A stretch of DNA of 64,000 nt from Eumeta japonica (GCA_005406025.1 BGZK01000209.1:372001-436000), one strand, 5' to 3'. Shown: positions 46,150 to 57,345, counted from the stretch's first letter. Translations and numbers: made by a program. The notes: a model not told the origin generated them from the letters alone.

Positions 46150-46310
46150 AGAGTAAATATAGTGCGTAACTTTAAGCACCCGAAACCGACAAGCTTGCTT
46201 GAAAGATCGGTGAATGTCGGTGTAGCAAGAGAGATATGCAAAGATCTTATTAAGTGGAAATTTATAGTCTCTGCCCAACCCTTCTGGGAAATAGACGTGA
46301 GTTTATATAT
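46150..46310 (+). mobile_element. LINE 3' end, copy 3
   Basis: Frame 46233-46301 reads ICKDLIKWKFIVSAQPFWEI, the eroded C-terminal tail of an RTE-like ORF2. It is followed by an A/T-rich tail. Same orientation as copies 1 and 2. Confidence 0.65.
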
Positions 46311-46447
46311 AAATAAAAATAAATATATTTGAAAGTTACATTATATCTATTTCAGAGGTGATCGTGTCATTATGATGATTATTACAAACATATTACTTTT
46401 ATTCGTTTATAGCAAATTTTATTTTTAGACGACATGTCCTTAGAAAT

Positions 46448-47026
46448 AATAAATAAGTGCGAATCGGATTCGCATGTAGAGCGTTCCGTACTATAAAATC
46501 ACTGCATTAGTTCGTGGCGAAATCGCACATCCCAATTTATACATATTTTTTCTTTACAGGCATTTTTGCGTTTCCCGTGGAAATTCATGATTTCCATTTA
46601 GGTTTTTCTATAAACCACGAAAGACGTCTTACATTAAATCTACTTTTTAAATATGTAATATCTTACATATTTAAAAAGTAGATTTAGAAATGGAAAGTTT
46701 GATGGCGGCCAAGTTTTTCAAATTTCCTTCTTTAATATATTTTAAACTTTACATTTGAAAATAATAAAATGATACATCCGTTCATTTGAAATGTCACTTG
46801 ATGCACTTGTACAATTTTTCACTGTCTTCTGAAATTTAAATTCGTTTATTGACCTTATATGATCGTTCTAAGGTCACCTTACTCGGTATACGTATTAGTG
46901 TTTTTTTTTTGTTTGTGCAGTATGGATTCTAAGAAAATAGGCAGTACAAGACAGACAGACAGACACAACAATAATCCTATTAAGGTTGTTTTTTCATCAG
47001 ATGTACGGATTCCTAAAAACACAAAA
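46448..47026 (+). mobile_element. Helitron-like family A element, full length
   Basis: Begins AATAAGTGCGAATCGGATTC, has GACAGACAGACAGACA at 46949-46964 and ends GTACGGATTCCTAA. It contains a 24-bp perfect inverted repeat at 46635-46686 that the other copies lack. The minus frame 46879-47097 is a shadow. Confidence 0.75.
46635..46686. repeat. 24-bp perfect hairpin inside a Helitron-like element
   Basis: TAAATCTACTTTTTAAATAT plus GTAA (46635-46658) is followed by TATC and its exact inverse complement (46663-46686). Zero mismatches over 24 pairs. Confidence 0.85.
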
Positions 47027-47384
47027 GCATAATGAATTCTAATTACTGTTGATCTTTTTTCACATATAAAATTATTCTCTAAGCCTTCCACCGTCATATC
47101 AACTTAGTACTCACTTACTTTTTCTAGCGTATTCAATTTATTAAATGCCGCCACTAAAACGACAGTTTAGCAATTTCTAAAGTAATTCGACAATAACACG
47201 GAGTTAAAAATCGAGTGTTAAAAGTCCTTAAATATGAATAAGCATAGTAATTTAGTATATTTTATTCACGACGCGATTTTACGAATTTATGGTGCGATAT
47301 ATTAGAGCTTTATCTATTTAAGAAAGCCTCTCAGTGTGAAATAGGAGAAGATGGTGGGAGCGCACAACAGACGCAACACAACAA
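47027..47384. other. AT-rich stretch, no gene seen
   Basis: Nothing recognised. Confidence 0.4.
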
Positions 47385-47440
47385 GGTAAGGAAGCTTGAT
47401 TTCGGTGGACGAGTGTCGGTCTCGCACTTGGCCGGTTTTT
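47385..47440 (-). mobile_element. Helitron-like family A, 5' end only
   Basis: Plus-strand GTCTCGCACTTGGCCGG with a T-run is the inverted family 5' end (CCGGCCAAGTGCGAGAC). No other part is recognisable. Confidence 0.55.
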
Positions 47441-47720
47441 TGCTCACGGTCTTCATAGGTTATTTAAAGCGTACGTCACCCCCGGTATTTATAAGTTTAT
47501 CGATCAGATAAATGGCCCGATGGTTTTTGTGCGGCGCGGTGTCGGGCGGCGGAGCGGGCGGCGCGGGGTGAACGACTCCGGCCGGTTCAGGGACCACCTG
47601 TCGGCCGATCCGTGATTCGGCCGGCTGTTACCGTTTAGGTTTTCCTCGTTCACTACGAGACGGCGGTTGAAATGTGTGGACGAAGTTTGGCGAAGTTGAA
47701 ATGAAGGTGAAGATTCATGA
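47441..47720. promoter_or_regulatory. GC-rich unique island with GATA/homeobox-like words
   Basis: CCGGTATTTATAAGTTTATC and GATCAGATAAATGG precede a dense CpG run (GGGCGGCGGAGCGGGCGGCG at 47542-47561). CCACCTGTCGG is a Snail-type E-box. No coding frame. One of the best regulatory candidates by contrast with its flanks. Confidence 0.35.
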
Positions 47721-48109
47721 AGATCGGTTTTTTGAAAATGTAGAATATTATAAGAATGAACTTTTGAGTCGATTTATATATGCTTGTTTTTCCGTAGTTC
47801 TATGTACATGGGCCTATGCTTGAGTTCAATCCCTGAACCCGGGTATGCGACCTATTAACACGACTTACAGACCGATATCTTTAATTATTTCCATTTCTAC
47901 GAAAAAATACTACAGCAATAGAAAAAAGGGAAATGTTATTTTTGACGTCCATTCTCATTAGCGCCGTGAAGACTAGTGGAAACCCATTTAATTTGAAAAC
48001 GTCGGTTAAGCATGTTTGACTCAACAAACCTTAACGTTATACAATTTATTCGCCGACAACGTCCTAACAAAAAAAAATACAACTAAACATTACCGACTTC
48101 ACATATCAT
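47721..48109. other. AT-rich stretch, no gene seen
   Basis: CCCTGAACCCGGGTATGCG at about 47831 is a short palindrome-like word. No gene. Confidence 0.35.
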
Positions 48110-48370
48110 AAATCGGTGTCACCGATTTCCTCCGCAGTGTCGCCGAAGGCCGTACATACCATTTCAGTGCGTCTGTTTACATAACGCGACCTCCGCGCGC
48201 CGTCGCCGGCCGCCGCGTCAGCGCCGCGTCGCGTGTCTGCGGCCTGCATTTGCATTTATATTGCATATGTTACTGCTGCAGAAGAATAGTGCAGTGTGAG
48301 GATTTTCAATGACTGCACGGATTACCGAAGGAGAAAAAACAACTTACGGAGAGCGCACAATGATGATTAA
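48110..48370. promoter_or_regulatory. GC-rich unique island with POU octamer
   Basis: After a CpG-dense run (48190-48242), TGCATTTGCATTTATATTGC and ATATG contain ATTTGCAT, the exact inverse of the POU octamer ATGCAAAT, and a second octamer-like ATTGCATAT 8-10 bp further. No coding frame. Confidence 0.35.
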
Positions 48371-48939
48371 CCCTTCTTTATAAATAGATATATTGGTAGC
48401 CGCGCATGGTTTTGTGTGTGTGAACAAAGTGGATATACTGTATAATCAATACCTTCATTCAATCCTGATTCAATATTAATTTCAATTTTTATAAATTCAA
48501 GTGTATACTTTATTTAATTAATACAATGAAAGTAAGTTGCCAACAACTTCGACACCTAATGGCTAAAACAGTGAAAGTAAAATGTTTAATTAGCAGATTA
48601 GTTCATCTTTTTCATTTATCTATCAAACCATTATTTCTTAAAAAAAAAATCAATTAGTTACCTAATACTTCAAAATTTATCTTGTACAAAAATCATATAA
48701 TTGAATATTAAAAATATTTGCAATCGGAAGCTAGATGTAGCAAGAGTGGCGGCAAGTACAGGCACATGAATCTGATGCCTTCGACTGTAATGTAAATATT
48801 TGTCATATTTAATTTTTTAGACCAACTCGTTTTCATTTTACTACTTCACTTTTACACAGTTGGGTTTTTAAATTTTCATAATAAATTTTTCATTTACTAC
48901 TTTTTAGTTCTGTTTTAACAATAAACTATATTTGCTTAC
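48371..48939. other. AT-rich stretch, no gene seen
   Basis: Nothing recognised. Confidence 0.4.
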
Positions 48940-49589
48940 TCGTTATTAGCGGGGTCAAAATTATAAATTGTTGTAATAATCGTGATAACCTTTTATCGAT
49001 ATAATCATATTACTATTAATAAATTATGAATTCAAGTTGTGTGATTATTAAATAAAGGTTATCGCTGTGAATTGGTTTAAGTAACATCATCTTGCTTTTA
49101 GAAGACCTACTCAGTGATATGTCACTAAATATGGTATGAAAATTTTTTTTCATCTCAACCGCCATTTTGTATTTCACGGACGTCATTCTGGTTTTAAAAT
49201 AATTATTTTTCGCGATAATGATATTTATTTTACCATTATAAGAACGTTATCACTACTTTATTAGAGATTTTGAAAATTTAAATGAGAATGGTTGTTAAGC
49301 AAATTTTAAGCGTTATAGATCCTAAATAGTCATTTAAAATAAAAAAAAAAATATTAGAGAAATCTGATGATTATTTTTAAACACCTATTCAATGACACAC
49401 TACTTGATATAGTTCGTTGATTTTCAATTTTTTTCCTTTTCATAAAATGGCGTGTAGTTGTTGACATATTAATTTTATTTATGTACTTTAATTTCTTTGT
49501 GTGACACTCACAAGATTAAGACCAGTCATTAACGTAAGAATCACCAAAATCCGCCCATCCGTGTAGTCTCCAAAACGGCACAAAGGAAC
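48940..49589. repeat. Mid-repetitive lepidopteran sequence with internal duplication
   Basis: Two related blocks, 49107-49180 (GACCTACTCAGTGATATGTC to CGCCATTTTG) and 49380-49450 (CACCTATTCAATGACACACT to AAAATGGCG), suggest an internal duplication. The tail AAAATCCGCCCATCCGTGTA followed by GTCTCCAAAACGGCACA is typical of repeat 3' ends and runs straight into the microsatellite. Confidence 0.45.
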
Positions 49590-49748
49590 AAACACACACA
49601 CACACAAAACGCGCGCGCGCGCACACACGTACGCACAAACGCACGCACAAACGCACGCACGCACTCACGCAAGCACGCACTCACGCACGCACGCACTCAC
49701 GCACGCACGCACTCACGAACGCACGCACGCACGCTCGCACACACATAT
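49590..49748. repeat. Compound microsatellite (CA)n-(CG)n-(ACGC/ACTC)n
   Basis: (AC)8, then AAAAC(GC)n, then imperfect ACGCACGC/ACTCACGC units, ending (CA)n. It alternates purine and pyrimidine throughout, so it could adopt Z-DNA. Confidence 0.95.
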
Positions 49749-51159
49749 GCACTGATAAACACAATACCCTCCTTTGTGTCGCGCAGTTGGGTAAAAATGT
49801 GGCAGTGGTTCCAGAATTCTATGGCACTAAAGAGCTAAACCGATGACTTTCGGTGACTTTGTTTGTTATGATAAGCAAAAAAAAACAATGGAAAAAGAAA
49901 TGCTATGTTGGGGTTTTTCTAGAGTCTAAAAGAAACATGTTGAATCGCCATCATTCAAGACAAATTCCCACTAAGTTATGTTTTTTTACAACATAAACCT
50001 TTAATTGTTAAATAATGGATGAAATAAAATAAAATCATTATTCTAAGTTTCGAGGGGGTGCTTTTTTGACTTATCGTGTCTGCACGATAAACAATGTAGA
50101 CTTATTATTTCTCGTCGTCACAGTTATACGTTTTAAATACAATTTCAGATAATAGCTAAGTTTAATAATACATATTGCGATTGCATGTCGGACCGTGAAT
50201 GGAACTGCGATAACACACGAGATGTCCAGAGCGTGATGAACATGTAAACGGGGCAGGTATTGCGAACCGTACAATGTTTACGGAATGCTAAAAAGCTTGA
50301 AGGTCTACTGCGTATTTTTTTTATATATATAAACAATTCCTTAGAAACAATAAGGAAGTTAAAAATTAAAACGTCTAAGTACTGCGTTATTTCCTGCAAC
50401 GACTACTCGAAGCATAGACGTACCTGTTACGTATTATATGTATTTCTCACCACCGATGGCAAAATTCAATTTAACGAATTTAAATTAAACGTTACGTAAA
50501 AGAAAAGAAAATAATCATTTAATTGATAAATCATTATTTTGATATAGATCAAAACAAATAACTTTTTCCACATAGTTTTAACATTCTGTTCCTGTGTCCG
50601 CCTATGAGAAACTAATTCTTTAAGCATTACATTTTGCTTTTCTTATTAGGGACAGTCAAAAAATTGACAAGCCGTTGTTGGTGGACTACGGCATGATATA
50701 AAAAAAAAAACAGATTTGATAATTATTGCATTAATGGCAATAGGATGACCACGTTCAACATAAACATTGAGTGTTTAAACGTTTCAGAGTACTGATAAAT
50801 AAAGTAAGTTGTTCCGCTCACGGTCGACAGTCGATTTCCAAAACCTTATTACATGTGCAATAATGCAATTTAAGACGGAGCCTTTTTGGTGCTAGCTTTA
50901 ACAACGACCCTTTCTTTCTGTATGCTGACATTATATTCTTTTGCATAAATACAGTTATGTGTTGAAAATTAAAACCGAAAATAATAGTAGGTACAATGTA
51001 CATAAAATAAACGCACCTTCGTTCCATCGAAGAAAATACAAAAATACTTCTCGGTTCGATTTCAGCGTAATTATTTATTATCCACGATTTTATAAGTGCT
51101 TCCCCTTCTTAAAGCGAGTGGCGCCCATTTTAAAGACCAACTCACTCAAGTAAATGTCA
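49749..51159. other. AT-rich stretch, no gene seen
   Basis: Several short frames on both strands (50071-50274, 50145-50399, 50260-50499, 50818-51027, 50941-51153) overlap each other and show no motif. Confidence 0.4.
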
Positions 51160-51305
51160 TCTCGGACCGGGTGAGCTAATCGATCGAGACGATAAAAACC
51201 TATCTAGATCCGAGATAAACTTGTGCGCGCGCACGAGAAACTACTGCGAGCTGTCGCGACGGTTCAATCTGGTTAGGTTGCTTTTTAAAATACCGGTCCC
51301 CCTTT
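51160..51305. promoter_or_regulatory. Small unique island
   Basis: TCTCGGACCGGGTGAGC, TGTGCGCGCGCACGAG and TGTCGCGACGG are GC-rich words. TGTGCGCGCGCAC is nearly palindromic. No gene. Confidence 0.2.
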
Positions 51306-52039
51306 GGTTTTCTAGATCTTTATGCCTCGGTGATAATGCGATAGTCGCTGCAGAGATTACCTAGTACCATAGAGTATATAATGCGCGTGCACTGGTGTCG
51401 AACGCCGAATCGGATAGTATTCAATTTGCATTTTGATTTCATCATTATTTGTACATGTTTAATTTTTTTTTGTAGAATAAACAAATTATTATTATGTACC
51501 CACTCATCAACTTTTACCATTCAATTCTGCCTAGCAATATTGCCCTTTATAAAACTTTTTCAAAATAATTTTATATACAAAATTGAATTCGTAGGCCTAG
51601 AATATTCCTTTAACGGTACTTTAAACACAAAGTGGTCCATAAATGCTTACGATAGGATACCGAACGGCGCATATTAACGAGTCAACTTTTACATTTAAAT
51701 CTTGTTGAAGAAACATTCAAATTTCAAGAACAAATAGTACTATTAAAAATAACCTAAGGACAAATTTGGAATCGTAGTATTAAAATATTAAAATTTTTTA
51801 ACTGTAGCATACGAGGAAACGTTTGGTGAAGGATGTCTAAAGAGGTTAATTGAAAAATTAAATATAAAAAAAAATAATTCATCAAAAACATTACATTACT
51901 TATATATCGGAGAGGAATATTTTGCAAAAGGATTAGGTAATGTTTAAAACGAGTACCAAACGCGACCGAGTGCTTCGAGTGAGTCACTGGAACGACAGCG
52001 GCGAATTCATCGGCGAATTGTTGTAGGGCCGTCTATAAA
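51306..52039. other. AT-rich stretch, no gene seen
   Basis: Frames 51381-51677 (plus), 51320-51520 and 51754-51987 (minus) are unrecognised. Confidence 0.4.
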
Positions 52040-52348
52040 AGTACCGTAGTCGGATGTCGGCGGTGACCGACACTCGTTGCGTCGGATTGCGCGGCCGGGT
52101 CACAGCTCTGGCGGCTCAGTACGGCGGGCCTTCCAAATCGGCCCGGCGCGGGTCATGGACGTCTGAAGGTCGTCGTGCCCGGTGCGAGGACTACGTCCGC
52201 GACCGACGGCTTGGCGTACTTCCTCAAGTCACGAACGGTTTATAAAACTTGACGTGAGTTAAAAGTCATCGGTCAAATCGCTCTTGCTTGAGACCCGAAA
52301 CCGGCACTTTTCGGTTCAAGGCACCGCTCTTAACCGGTGAACCACTAT
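52040..52348 (-). mobile_element. tRNA-derived SINE, copy 4
   Basis: The right end reads on the minus strand GTGGTTCACCGGTTAAGAGC. The AGTCATCGGTCAAATCGCTC and GAGACCCGAAACCGG segment matches copy 5. The left, GC-rich part (52050-52230) is less certain. Frame 52054-52245 is not supported as a gene. Confidence 0.55.
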
Positions 52349-53004
52349 TATTTAGAACGGATGGACGAAGTTGGGCTTATCATATTAGAAAGGAAATATC
52401 GTATTATGAATTAAATGAAAATACGCTCGGTAATATGTTGGAATTTAAAAAAAAAAATATTTGAAAATCAAATCGTCATGATTCTTCAGACCAATTTGTA
52501 TTTTGGATAGAAAATGTAATACATTGGAGAGAATTTCCTTATCGCACGTTACACTCATGCGCTTGCCGGATGGGAGCTTGACGAAAGAAAATTTAACCAC
52601 AACAAAGAATGCTGACCGTTGTATATTTGTTTGAAGTATTGCACAACTATTTTCGCCCGAGAATCAGTTGTACGATTTAGCTCGGCTGTTTAAATTATAT
52701 ACATCGCGTCCGGGTTCGAATCTGTTCTAGCATTTGTTATTTTTTTTTTAATTATTTCTTTAATTACTTTTGAACGTTTTTAAATAATTTCATCATTATT
52801 ATTCAATTCATAAAGTATATTTACATATAGCGAAAGGACCTTCGTTCCAACCGGGTGTACCACAGACATCTCATTAGTTTCTTTTTTTGTAAATGTAAAA
52901 GAAAGAAAAAAAAAAAAAAATTGAATTGATAACGGCTTAAATCGTTGGTTGGCTGACATTACTTTACACAAAAAGTTTGTATTAAGCCTAGGGTGAATTT
53001 ACTT
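52349..53004. other. AT-rich stretch, no gene seen
   Basis: GTCCGGGTTCGAATCTG near 52709 resembles a lone tRNA B-box, without an A-box or cloverleaf. No gene. Confidence 0.35.
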
Positions 53005-53345
53005 CGCCAGGGTATGCAGTGTGTATGTTGATAACGACTTCGTAATTTCGATGAAGCGACAATTTAGGAATTCTATGGCTTCGTACAAAAAAAATAAAGC
53101 ATAATCTTAGAAACTTATGTAAATATATTTAAAGGAAGGAGAGGTCAATTAATCAATTGATGCCATATTTATTATTTCCCATTATGTATAAAATTATGAT
53201 TTTAACGATTTCTGAGAAAATATAATACATATTGTCAATATTCCTAACGTTTTTATTAATATCCAAATTAAACTAATCATACATACGATAGAAAACAAAA
53301 ATACGTCAATCCTTAACCGAGTTCGATTATACTTAACAGTAAGTA
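53005..53345. repeat. Dispersed repeat RepB, copy 2
   Basis: Same-orientation homologue of 43955-44275. Identity is patchy but ordered over more than 300 bp. See copy 1. Confidence 0.6.
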
Positions 53346-53459
53346 CAGTAGATTTTGTATCACATTCTAACGGATACTGAAAGCGAATGTAATTACATTA
53401 TCGACACTAACAATATAGTCAATGCTAACCATGTAAATAAACATCAAGAAAGCTCAAAC

Positions 53460-53585
53460 AGCCGTCCGGATGACCCCGCAAAGGTCAGCCGCTTGTTAGG
53501 CGAAATGTCGACGTGTATATGACGCCGCATTCAAAACATCTCTCCCACGTCGCGGCGGTCGTGTCGCTCGGCTCGCTATTTCAAA
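53460..53585. promoter_or_regulatory. Small GC-rich unique island
   Basis: GCCGTCCGGATGACCCCGC and CGTCGCGGCGGTCGTGTCGC next to the GT tract. No coding frame. Confidence 0.2.
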
Positions 53586-53604
53586 ATAACATTGTCCTTT
53601 TGTA

Positions 53605-53607
<3 letters not shown>

Positions 53608-53663
<56 letters not shown>
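53608..53663. repeat. (GT)n microsatellite
   Basis: About 28 uninterrupted GT units, followed by GCACGTGTGTGG. The minus-strand frame 53496-53690 translates it as Thr-His repeats and is not a gene. Confidence 0.98.
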
Positions 53664-53664
<1 letters not shown>

Positions 53665-54286
53665 ACGTGTGTGGCGTCAGTATGCGTCATTTTGCGTGCA
53701 CTGCGAAAGCAGATAGGTTAACCTTGAAACGTAAACGCTTAACTTAGTCTATGTACGTAGCGTCTGCTACATGTTGATTCAACATATAGCAGGTACATTA
53801 TTACAAAATGAATTGGATCCAAGTCTTGGATGTTTGTATCGTGCCTCAGTTTGGAACATAAGCGCCTCAGACTTGAATTAACATAGGGAAATTAACAAAT
53901 GAAGCATCAAAAAATTCAATAGTTTTATCGAGTTTGTCGACTTTTCCATATTAAATAAAGTATTCGCAAAAGACATTAACATATGATGTCTGTACTTACT
54001 GCACTCTTGCGTCGAGTATGGCAAATCGTTAATGTAAACAAATTAAAATTAATAACGGCTCCAAAATAGATATAAGAAACGCTGGTTATAAGCGGTGATT
54101 CAGAAGATTTAATGCACTGTTCAGAACGAAACTTAATGCATTTTCATTGTAACACTTTAATTTCCAGACTAGGCGACTGGTCGTTTCCATGATTATTACG
54201 GAATTTATAAGTCGTTGAATGAATAAGAAGTAATTAATATTTTCCAATTAATACAAATTGTAGTTGATTATTTTCAACACCCACAA
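53664..54286. other. AT-rich stretch, no gene seen
   Basis: TACATGTTGATTCAACATATAGCAGG around 53769 forms a short imperfect hairpin (TGTTGAATCAACA type). No gene. Confidence 0.35.
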
Positions 54287-54324
54287 CACGCGCGCGCACG
54301 CGCAAGCAAACGCACACACACACA
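54287..54324. repeat. (CG/CA)n microsatellite
   Basis: CGCGCGCGCACGCGCAAGC then CGCACACACACACA. It directly precedes SINE copy 5. Confidence 0.9.
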
Positions 54325-54359
54325 AATGCTACTCGTGTTACTTTAAATCGCGAAGCTTG

Positions 54360-54585
54360 GACCTTGAACACCCAGCGAGGGGCAGACGGGGTGGGGCTCT
54401 TAATGATAGTCGTTCCCGACGTGACGACGACGCCTGCTGACCGAACTGATGTGCGCTCCGAGGCACAGAGCGAACAGTTTTTTTACTTAAAATCCCATCG
54501 GTCAATTCGCTCGCAGTTAGGGTTCGAACAAGTGACCTTTTGATTTGAAGGTAAAGCGCCGACCATTCGTACCAACTGTAATTAA
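54360..54585 (-). mobile_element. tRNA-derived SINE, copy 5
   Basis: Carries the best-preserved B-box in the window: minus-strand CACTTGTTCGAACCCTAACT (plus 54520-54539). 'CCCATCGGTCAATTCGCTCG' and TTGATTTGAAGGTAAAGCGC match copies 2 and 4. The A-box side is eroded. Frame 54338-54631 overlaps it and is not a gene. Confidence 0.7.
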
Positions 54586-54589
54586 TAAT

Positions 54590-54879
54590 GTATAATATGT
54601 AATGTAATATCGTGTACTTAGAGACAGACACCTATAATTTTAAACCTGTTATTAATGTTTACTCATTTGTTGTAAAAGTTAACTCAAGCGAAATTCTGCT
54701 ACTTGTCAAACCGCTATTATTATAATGTCACGCATGCAGGGCATACTAAGCTCCTCTAAGAAGAAGGTATAAATTATAACATCAAGGAAAACTTTTGGGA
54801 TTGATCACGAACTTTACATTCGATAGTATTAAAGCTTCTATTTAACGACAACGTTCTCACAACGTTAAAATAAGCGGTA
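54590..54879. other. AT-rich stretch, no gene seen
   Basis: Nothing recognised. Confidence 0.4.
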
Positions 54880-55450
54880 TCTGAGTATAATTCAAATCTA
54901 CACACGAGCAGTGTACGGCCTGCGAGCACAGACGCACTTCATCTCGGTCGCAGTCGGGCGGGTCGACTACAAGGCGTTGTAGTCGCCGCCCTATTAATTT
55001 GAAGCTTAAACAAGTACGGATACAGACAAAAGTAATCGTAATCAGAATCGACACTTAAAACTGCCAATACGAATTCATCGCGTGCACTTTATCACGAGCC
55101 AGTCGCATAGAGCAATAGTACCTCAAACGGAGTAGACAAAATCTACAATTGACGGACAAGAGCCATGCGAATCAACCATTCTCTTGAAAGACGGTACTCG
55201 ACGAGCTGGCCATGATTTGTTGACGCGGCCGCATTCGGCGCATACGAACGCGTGTTCCGCGCCAAATCGATACACGCAGTGGTTCCCTAGTTCTCTCCGA
55301 CGCACGGTCAGACAATTACCGTCCGACTTGCCGTATTCGACCGCCGAACCTGGTACATTTTCATGTGACCATTACGCATCGCGCTCGCGTCGCGCGGCAC
55401 GTGTCGCGATGGCGATGACCGTGTCGACTTTGCGGTAAACAGACATCGTT
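54880..55450. promoter_or_regulatory. GC-richer unique island, two parts
   Basis: Part one (54900-54990) has CATCTCGGTCGCAGTCGGGC and TCGACTACAAGG-TTGTAGTCG, an inverted pair of GACTACAA and TTGTAGTC (about 54963-54983). Part two (55085-55440) is CpG-rich with CACGAGCC, TGTTCCGCGCC and GTGTCGCGATGGCG. Frames on both strands are unrecognised. Confidence 0.25.
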
Positions 55451-55979
55451 CCGAGTAATGTACAGGATAACTGGGTCGGGTTGGTAGGTTTGCGTCCTCG
55501 ATTTATGATAGAATATTGACAATGTTAAATAGAACTACTAACACACTTTACACGATTTATTCAAGATTAAACACGCATACGAGGTAGTTTAAATACCGTG
55601 CGGTTATAAGAGCAGGAATCGAGGCACTCGAGTTTTAAACATCGAGGCCGTGGAATTAGAATCGTGGGGATTACTAAGATATGAGCGCCGCCGATAGAGA
55701 ACGGAATAATCAGAGTGAATAAACCTCATCATCATTTAGCAGTATCATATCAGAACAGTTCCAAGTGACGTGAGGTGCAAAATACGAATTTGTCAACCAT
55801 CTCGCGCTGTGTGCTGATCGGAATATTACGAATGAAAAACGCTATTCACGATGATATTGTAAAGGGGTAGAGGTTTATTTGTGGTTAAGGGACAACGATA
55901 GTAAAAGGAGCTACTAAACCGATTGTCTTCTTCACTACAACCGAAACTGATTATTTTTCTCTTCACTAATCGAAATTTA
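55451..55979. other. No gene seen
   Basis: Moderately AT-rich, with nothing recognised. Confidence 0.35.
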
Positions 55980-56115
55980 CCTACGTACTAATGTAAGTTC
56001 ATATGTATTTAGTTTTTTCTCTATATCTCAAGTTTCATCACAATCTCGTCCAGTAATTTCAACGTTCAGCGATAACAAGCATACATCCACACACTTTTGT
56101 CTATGCATAAGTTAA
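55980..56115 (+). repeat. Repeat-like fragment
   Basis: 'TTCATCACAATCTCGTCCAG' TAATTTCAACG and GATAACAAGCATACATCCAC resemble the 3' part of common lepidopteran repeats. Class and limits uncertain. Confidence 0.35.
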
Positions 56116-56384
56116 ATATTTTTAGGATTCGGTGATGCGAAACCATAGACAATATTTATTTATTTATACAGTAATTATTGAATGTATAATATAATCATGA
56201 AATGTGACACAGAAAAATAATCATATTCTATGGGGACGAAATTGCGATAGACATAAATCTATACATATGATTAAATAGTAAAATCCGATGTGTGTGTACA
56301 TATGAAAAATGGAGAGAACACGATAAAGATAAAGGTAACAAAATAAGATAAATACGATTTTTAATCTTCTTTGCCTATGTGTCT

Positions 56385-56876
56385 GTTTGCACACATCTCT
56401 GAAAGTACGGACCGGTTTTAATGCGATTTTCACGGGCAGATAGGTTGGCTTGTAGCAGAATATAAGTTTTACTTCATTTCCAGAAAAAAATTATCTTCCG
56501 AGGGGACAATGAATTTGAATAATGTGTAAGTACTTTTTTACACATAGAAAGCAACATTATCCTAATGTAATCCTGTCATTTGTTCTGGCTTCGTACAAAT
56601 TGTAACTGTGAACGGTATTGGAATTGAAAGTGGGACAGAGAGCAGAATCGAGAGCCAGGACCGAGATCGTAATTGAGAACGAGGCCTGGGTTGAAACAGA
56701 GTGCGGTCCCACATTTAATTAAAATCAAGAATATGATTGGGATCGAAATTGGAAACAGTACCGGGACCAGAATTGAAAGCGGGAACGAAATTGGAATTGC
56801 CAGCAAAATCGTTCAGTAGAAAAAATGAAGGAACATTCTATGACAAGGCGGGGCTAAGCCACGGACGGAAAGCTAG
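56385..56876 (+). mobile_element. Helitron-like family B element
   Basis: Begins near CTGTTTGCACACATCTCTGA and GGTTTTAATGCGATTTTCAC, and ends GGCTAAGCCACGGACGGAAA GCTAG, a short hairpin (GGC/GCC) before CTAG. The centre (56590-56815) is built of degenerate copies of GGGACCGGAATTGAAAG-type units. No protein; the minus frame 56576-56806 is a shadow. Confidence 0.65.
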
Positions 56877-57289
56877 TATGATCAATACAACGAATTCTCG
56901 GTAGCGAGACACCGTAAGCGAAACTGGGACCGGAGACGAGATCATGATTAAAAGAGATATGGGGTATATCGTTCGACATAAAGAAAGAAATTTAGTCTAT
57001 GCTTATGCAGGCGAAAGCCAGTTTTCAAAACAATCCTTTATCTAATCTTATCTAATCCAATTCGCGCGCAATCCATATAAAGCCCCACTGGCATTCATTT
57101 ATCGACTAGAATATTAATTAAGTCATGTTTACTACTCATGTAGTTTCAATGCCTCCATTAGGAATATCACGATTCTGGTGAATCTCCTCCAATAAGCGAC
57201 GTTTTTCTTATCGTTGGCAACCGATATTTCTGTTTGCGCCTGCGCGTGAATTAGAAAACCGGTGTAGGCTCACGACGAGCTTGAAATCG
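56877..57289. other. No gene seen; tandem GATA-type sites
   Basis: TTATCTAATC is tandemly duplicated at 57038-57047 and 57048-57057, giving two AGATAA cores on the minus strand. CTGCGCGTGAATTAG at 57238 is a GC-richer patch. Nothing else recognised. Confidence 0.35.
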
Positions 57290-57345
57290 TGTCTCCTGTA
57301 TCGCAGGTGGGCGTGTTAACAATCACCAGCCCACCAACGTTTTAC
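57290..57345. repeat. Short inverted segment, repeat-like
   Basis: GGTGGGCGTGTTAACAATCA then CCAGCCCACC: GGTGGGC pairs with GCCCACC. The same words occur in lepidopteran repeats I recall. Small and uncertain. Confidence 0.35.

Noticed and set aside
52700..52725. Possible tRNA gene from a B-box-like GGTTCGAATC
   Set aside because: No A-box, acceptor stem or cloverleaf around it.
53496..53690. Thr-His repeat protein frame
   Set aside because: Translation of the (GT)n microsatellite.
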